Source: Malaya genurostris (taxonomy: Eukaryota > Arthropoda > Insecta > Diptera > Culicidae). From it: DNA of 64,000 nt. The stretch covers positions 108,459,128 through 108,523,127 of the forward strand of contig NC_080571.1 in the NCBI RefSeq assembly GCF_030247185.1, written 5' to 3'. Shown here in pieces: positions 59,094-64,000 of this stretch; the first letter of the stretch is position 1, and each line of letters opens with the position of its first letter. The notes under the pieces are model-generated. The model worked only from the letters and a program-made list of their open reading frames with translations. It was not told the origin of the DNA and did not search any database. Position numbers and translations under genes: made by a program.

Positions 59094-60265
59094 TCTGGAT
59101 AGAAAAATTCGGAATAAAACAAATTTTCTGGTAGTTCAAACTAAGATGCATTTTTCGTTCAATTAATTGGGCATTATTAATCATCTAAAATTTAATAAAA
59201 GTTTTTATTTTTACGTTTCGCATTCAGCTCATCAGTGCGTCAGCAGTTTATGTTGAACTGCTAACGCCACCTAACGGTTCAACATAAACCGCTGAGCAGA
59301 CGTAAAGTATTTGCTACTTACAAATAACTTATTGACACCGAAGTGCCATGCCTATCCTGACGTGCCGAAAAAGCAAAACAAATTGACGGCTACTGGCCGT
59401 CAACAGATTGTAGTCATTTAGGTAGCAAATACTTTACGTCTGCTCAGCGGTTTATGTTGAACCGTTAGGTGGCGTTAGCAGTTCAACATAAACTGCTGAC
59501 GCACTGATGAGCTGAATGCGAAACGTAAAAATAAAAACTAGTCATGTGCACTTTAGCGCAAAACGGTACACATGAGGTACCAAACCCCTAAATGACTAAT
59601 AAAAGTTACTTAACTAGGCTGCAAAAAGAAAGTGCAAACTTTAGAGTTTACTCTAGCCATTAGAGCCTGTACACACTTCTCTGCTACCGATTTAGCTGCA
59701 TTTGTCCAAGACTTTGGAAATTTTTCTATAGTTGTAGCTTGTTTATATTCGGAGAGTTCTCTCTTCAGTGGATTCATCTTTTTCGGTACAACATGAACTA
59801 CATTCGCTTTATACCATTCCAAAACATCTTTGACGTAGTGATAAGATGCTAAATCAGACCATAGCATAACAAGGGAGCGTAATGGCTGCGTAGGAATGGT
59901 AACAATCGATTTGTTGGACATTCTTCACAGAATATTTCAATGTTTACCGTTCCAGGAGTGATGAAGCTTTGGCTTACTCGGCCACAGCTGCATATTGCCT
60001 GCCAAACCAATTTTTTTTTTGAGAAACTTGCTCTTTCTCTTCGTCCTGAAATGCTCCTCTAAGCCGTTCCGTAGCATGGTAGTTCAAAAAGGTTTTCGCG
60101 GGAAGCTGCTTTAAGTCTTTAATCAAATAAGTGTCATCGTCCATTACCAGGCAGTAAAACTTTGTCAAATATTCACGATACAACTTGCGAGCCCAGGTTT
60201 AGGCAGTCACATTTTGTTTATCATTACGGTACGGTTTCGTTTTCACCTTGAACGACTTCATTCAA
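59094..60265 (-). mobile_element. DD37E Tc1/mariner transposon, copy D
   Basis: The minus strand reads KSFKVKTKPYRND near 60250, ARKLYREYLTKFYCLVMDDD with the first Asp near 60140, and after shifts LWSDLASYHYVKDVLEWYKA with the second Asp. Where the final Glu should follow NP, the text runs from KKMNPL straight to KRELSEYKQA: the PNxxELRPIEKYW-like stretch is gone, including the catalytic Glu. The C-terminal TTIEKFPKSW... to 59610 remains. The 3' end at 59094 matches copy A. A 395-bp foldback is inserted at 59202. Confidence 0.75.
59202..59596. mobile_element. Foldback element with perfect 117-bp inverted arms
   Basis: 59201-59317 and 59422-59538 are exact reverse complements over 117 bp, with a 104-bp loop. 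TAATAAAAG occurs at 59193-59201 and 59597-59605, which I read as a 9-bp target duplication. The element then includes 58 bp beyond the right arm, which is asymmetric. Each arm itself holds a hairpin (agcagtttatgttgaac and gttcaacataaaccgct). Comparison with DD37E copy A shows the site without this insertion. No coding capacity. Arm identity implies youth or recent gene conversion. Confidence 0.85.
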
Positions 60266-61441
60266 TCGGAATGATTACATTCACAACTATAGTTTTTCAT
60301 CCTAGCCACCATATCAAATATTCTCAGGAAAAATATATAAGAAAAATTATGACTATTTCTGGCATAATTTGTCTTGTATGTTTTTTTTTTTTGAGAATGT
60401 GTTGAATCAATAGAATCAATTGATTCGCTATTGTAACGAAAACTTCCAAAAATATCTATTTAATAATATCCAGGAAACAAATAAAACAAAAATTGAAAGC
60501 TAATCATAGGAACGATATGTGTAATCGTAATTATTTTATATTAGTAGCCATTTTTTTTTGTCAATAGTGTTCATTTGTCTAACGAATAAATAATCTAAAA
60601 ATAATAATCTACTACCACTAGGGGTCCCCGAGTTTCCGATCACATGTCGTGTTTCACAACAATTCTAAATCCTTTCTTTAAAGCAAGGCCAAACCAATTT
60701 TCTTTTCTTATAGATTTCGCAATAAATTCCATGCGAAAGCATGTTCATGAACAGTCTAGAAAGTCACATTTCTGCCCCAGTTTACTACCTCTACCACAAT
60801 TCAAAGAAAAATTAGAATAATCGTATTTAAATATTGGCCAAAATCCATTAGAATTCTTGTCGAGATGGGGAAAGTAAAGTACTTTTTTGCGTGGTTTACT
60901 TGCGGTTTTCTTTGTGCAAAAGATTCGATAAACACGTGTTTCGTCGGCCTTGCGGAAATTCAGTCCAAGAACCAAACAAAAAATATATGACCAAATTGTA
61001 CATCGATAAAAATTTCATGAATAATTAATCTGGTAGAATTAATGCCTTGAAAAGGAATACATGCTCACGTAACACTGTCCTGGGCAGGAGACGTCAACGG
61101 AGTCAGGATTTAGCTACTGTTTCGATTGCCCTAGTGCGACCGATTAACGGCGGTTGGAGGCGTATTTATTATATTCAATAGCCTTCATGTTAGCAAAAAT
61201 GTTAAAATGCTTTTTTTCTGCGTAAGGATTGTCGCCGGATCCTACTGCGGTCAGCACCATTCTAACCGGTCAACAAATATTTAGGTCCAAGTAAAACGTG
61301 AAAACACGCAACTCATAAATGCGATATTGGTTGAATGTAAATATAGATGGCTGCCTGGATGGTAATTAAATATTGAAATAGAGCCGTTTTATGAGGTTTT
61401 CATGTCGGGCATAACGCATCCGGTCAACATTGTTATTTCAC
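60266..61441. other. No gene recognised
   Basis: AT-rich DNA, presumably intron or downstream sequence of the exon at 61442. A minus-strand frame of 76 codons (60745-60975) has no recognisable motif. No further exon with matching splice phase was seen here. Confidence 0.4.
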
Positions 61442-61637
61442 CTGAACGTTGGCCTGTAGGTCAGAGGACCTGTGGGCACCATAGGGTGCCGGCTTTTATT
61501 GTTAATATGGTGGTACGCCATGTTCGGCACCAGGGCAAATATGCCACTTTCTCTGCCGTTGATCAGGTCTGACAGGATGGGAGAACCGGCATGTTCGATC
61601 CGAGACTGGAAGGCGTCATCCAGGATTTTTATACTAG
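61442..61637 (-). CDS. Internal exon of an unidentified host gene
   Basis: The minus strand reads acatag|CT at 61637 (acceptor) and TTCAG|gtgaaa at 61442 (donor, matching CAG|GTGAAA-type sites). The 196 bp between them are open: SIKILDDAFQSRIEHAGSPI, then LSDLINGRESGIFALVPNMA and HPMVPTGPLTYRPTF. Third codon positions are mostly G or C (CTG, GAC, GCC, TTC, CAG), unlike the AT-rich flanks, which points to a gene under coding selection. The exon starts in phase 1 and ends in phase 2. I do not recognise the protein. The sequence has no signal peptide or membrane segment and looks soluble or cytoplasmic. The neighbouring exons are not in this window or were not recognised. Confidence 0.75.
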
Positions 61638-62399
61638 CTATGTTTTTTTTCAGATACAAATGACCGAAGGGGAGAAAGTAAACTTCGGTGGCTCTTTATT
61701 TGTACATCGGCGATAGCTTTTTTTTGTTTATTTATTTTGGTTGAATTATTCCCATTTTGTGGTACACAGCATTTGACACGGCAACAAAGTACCGAATATT
61801 GTTGATATAGCTATCATGCTCCATCATTCTCGCAACCAGTGCGGTAAAACTTCATTTCAAGCGAATGCTATTAGATGAAAAAGTAAATTTATGGCCGAGG
61901 CTCCCAGAATTCATCGACAATTGAATAACCGTACCTAGTCACTTGAAGTTTTGCTTGCTTAGTTTGTAGTGCCAAGTAATCTATCTATTTCATTGTCTTC
62001 ACTGCGGGTAGTGAGCAAGTGCGAATGAATATGCATAAATATCAACTCGATAACCTCGTTTGAGATTAGTTAACTAAGTTAAAATCGAAAATTTCGACTG
62101 TTTGAAATGTATTGAGATGTGCTTCGAAATATTAAAAATGAAAACTGAAAGGAGGAGAACTAATTTAAATATTAGTGTTTATTTCGTAATTGATATTTCA
62201 GTTATCATGACTGGTTTGCCTTTCATCCACTATATTGAACCAATTCGAATGTTTACATTAACCTTACTTGAAGGTCGCTCTCTCATTGAGAGATGTAAGA
62301 GATATTATGTTACTTCCAGAGATAAACTGACGGTGGTTAAACTGAGCTTCGGCAGAAAGAGAAACGAACGTAGGACGGGATGATGCCCATTCGGTGCGA
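61638..62399. other. Presumed intron; nothing else recognised
   Basis: Upstream (5') flank of the minus-strand exon. AT-rich with a 93-codon plus-strand frame (62102-62383) that is not recognisable except that it may contain decayed LINE text near its end. Confidence 0.4.
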
Positions 62400-62808
62400 C
62401 AGTGAAGGTTTTGTGTTAGGATGTGACGTTTACTGCAGTAGAGTGATCATCAGCGAAATTGCTTCTTGGTGCTGTTGATTGTCCCGCATTACTCGAACGT
62501 CTGAATATGTATGCTCCAGAAAGATCTCTTCGACAGCGTAATTTCTTGCTCCTTGAAACACAGTATACTGTATACGGACAGCATGAGCCATTTGGATCCA
62601 TATGTCGACAATTCAACGAGTTCGCTGAGTTTTTTGATTTTAATTTGTCGTCCAATTTGTTTTATCGTAAGCTACTTGACCTTTTTCGTGTTGTGTTTCA
62701 TGATAATTTAGCCTAAGTTGAATGATTTTTAGTTTAGTTTACTTTATTCATTAAGACACCTATTGTCAGATGGCTTATATAGCAACAAATAAACAAATAA
62801 ACAAATCA
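62400..62808 (+). mobile_element. Jockey-like LINE 3' end
   Basis: The plus strand reads LLLGAVDCPALLERLNMYAP, ERSLRQRNFLLLE, then HEPFGSICRQFNEF and FDFNLSSNLFYRKL, ending at TAA 62714-62716. This is the same conserved reverse transcriptase tail as at 1439 and 8274. A short 3' untranslated region follows, with a caacaaataaacaaataaac tail at about 62784-62806. The frame is open for 85 codons from 62459 and preceded by a stop. It is 5'-truncated. Confidence 0.8.
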
Positions 62809-64000
62809 GTGTGTGCACACATTCGATGTCATTTGAATTCAATGAAATTTTACAGCACTGCTCGCAACTGCTTTAATACTGACTAAATATTCGTGATTTA
62901 TTTGTTTGAGGAATCTGTTCGATGAATCTAAAATTTTTGCAGAATAAATCCCCTCTATCTCGGGAATGTTTTGATGAAATTAAACATTTGAATTCTCGAA
63001 GCAAAGAATTTTTAATGGGCTTTCAAGGAAAATGATTAACAATCTTATTCCGTTTTAAGAACTTTCCCTGAAATTACTATGAGTTTTTACAGTAATTATT
63101 TTGATTCGATCATCATATTTGATCATGACTCAATAGTATTTCTCAAACAAACCTAAGTTGTTCGAATTCAAATAAGGCGTATTAAGAAATTGGGCAGAAA
63201 TATTTTGTGGACACAGTTTCAGATCTAGTCGAGCTGATATGAATAGAGTAAAAATTTCTAACAACAATGAGACAATGCGGTTTTATCAATATCTGTGAGT
63301 AGAGTTTCCGAGCACGAGATTTTTCCACCGTATTCTACCATTCATTGCGATTAGGAGTCTTTTGAACTTTAAACGTGTGTAGTCTTTCACGCATTTTCGC
63401 TTTTTGCACGAAAATTTCACTCAAATGCATTTCTTACAGAATTGTCCGAATACCTCTTGAAAGCTTGAGCTATCCGCTTTTCATCCTTTTCACTATACGG
63501 AGATACCTTTTGTTCACTGTTTTTCCTTCGGATTTACGATTAAACGTTTGTTTCATCTATTTCCAATACAAGAAACTGTAGATTGTGAAATTCTCAGCTG
63601 CCTGCCGATGACACGATGCCAGAAATCCGGATATTCAAGATACGCGCAAAATATTCTTCCATGCGGCTGCTGTTTTTTCGATTCAGTTTGTGCAACGATT
63701 GTGAAACTACAACTGTCACTTACACAATGTAAACATTACATATTGAACTAATTTCAGCCAAAATTTCAATTGTATATACTCAATGGGCAAAAAGTTACAG
63801 CCATTTGAGAGTGATGCAATTTGATTCCGCACACCATTTCTGCCAAACTTTTCATATATTGAGAAGATAAGCTAGCTAGTTTAGTTGGTTTCTAAGATCT
63901 GGGTCTAGAAAAGCCTACCGGATGAGTGGATGCACGGTGTCGTAGGTGCTACGAATCAACAAGGGGGCATGAACCATAGACTGCCCGCCTTACTTTATGT
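62809..64000. other. No feature recognised
   Basis: AT-rich DNA to the end of the window. Open frames are short and unrecognised. A GC-richer patch at 63590-63680 was checked for an exon and none was convincing. Confidence 0.4.

Noticed and set aside
60745..60975. 76-codon minus-strand frame with several Cys and Lys
   Set aside because: Cysteine spacing fits no zinc-finger or THAP pattern, and base composition equals the AT-rich flanks.
63590..63690. Possible exon in a small GC-richer patch
   Set aside because: No convincing acceptor and donor pair in a common frame.

Overview
The window looks like a gene-poor, AT-rich, repeat-filled stretch of an insect genome, most likely a mosquito (Culicidae). 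The organism call is an inference. It rests on four degenerate Tc1/mariner relatives, two of which keep an exact 37-residue D-to-E catalytic spacing (the DD37E class best known from mosquitoes), on a cecropia-type and a mauritiana-type mariner, on tRNA-headed SINEs, on Jockey-like LINE tails, and on a dispersed repeat built around an 'atggctgaaccgatttt' phrase. No viral insertion, rRNA, functional tRNA, CRISPR array or bacterial-type gene was recognised.

Only one piece of probable host coding sequence was found: a 196-bp exon on the minus strand at 61442-61637. It has a consensus acceptor and donor, an uninterrupted frame and GC-rich third codon positions unlike its surroundings. Its protein family was not recognised. 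The rest of the window may be intron or intergenic DNA around that gene.

Layout. 0-3.3 kb: a foldback element made of short inverted tandem repeats (358-818), then a nested locus in which a DD37E transposon holds a MITE that holds a LINE tail. 4.6-8.9 kb: a degenerate GAATT-rich array, a 303-bp MITE, RTE-like pieces and two LINE tails. 9-16.6 kb: a large dispersed repeat, three SINE copies and a DD37E transposon. 18-31 kb: a dispersed repeat family with duplications, a nearly complete cecropia-type mariner (20955-22227), a decayed mauritiana-type mariner, Tc1 and mariner scraps. 32.8-36 kb: a hAT-type MITE with an exact 8-bp target duplication, an ORF1-only retroelement with a CCHC knuckle, and a third DD37E transposon. 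38-44.7 kb: a hairpin cluster, several MITEs, a tRNA-bearing terminal-inverted-repeat element, a (TA)n array and further dispersed repeats. 44.8-55.5 kb: a MITE flanked by TCGA, a second tRNA-bearing element, a (GT)n-bearing dispersed repeat, and a TA-flanked MITE whose homologous empty site is also in the window. 55.8-62.8 kb: a 1.3-kb palindrome with an open reading frame in its loop, a LINE RNase H relic, a second ORF1-only element, a fourth DD37E copy carrying a foldback with perfect 117-bp arms, the host exon and a LINE 3' end.

Because several families occur more than once here, insertion boundaries, empty sites and the order of insertions can be read by comparing copies within the window. 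That is the main source of the stronger calls. No operon-like or multi-gene system is supported.
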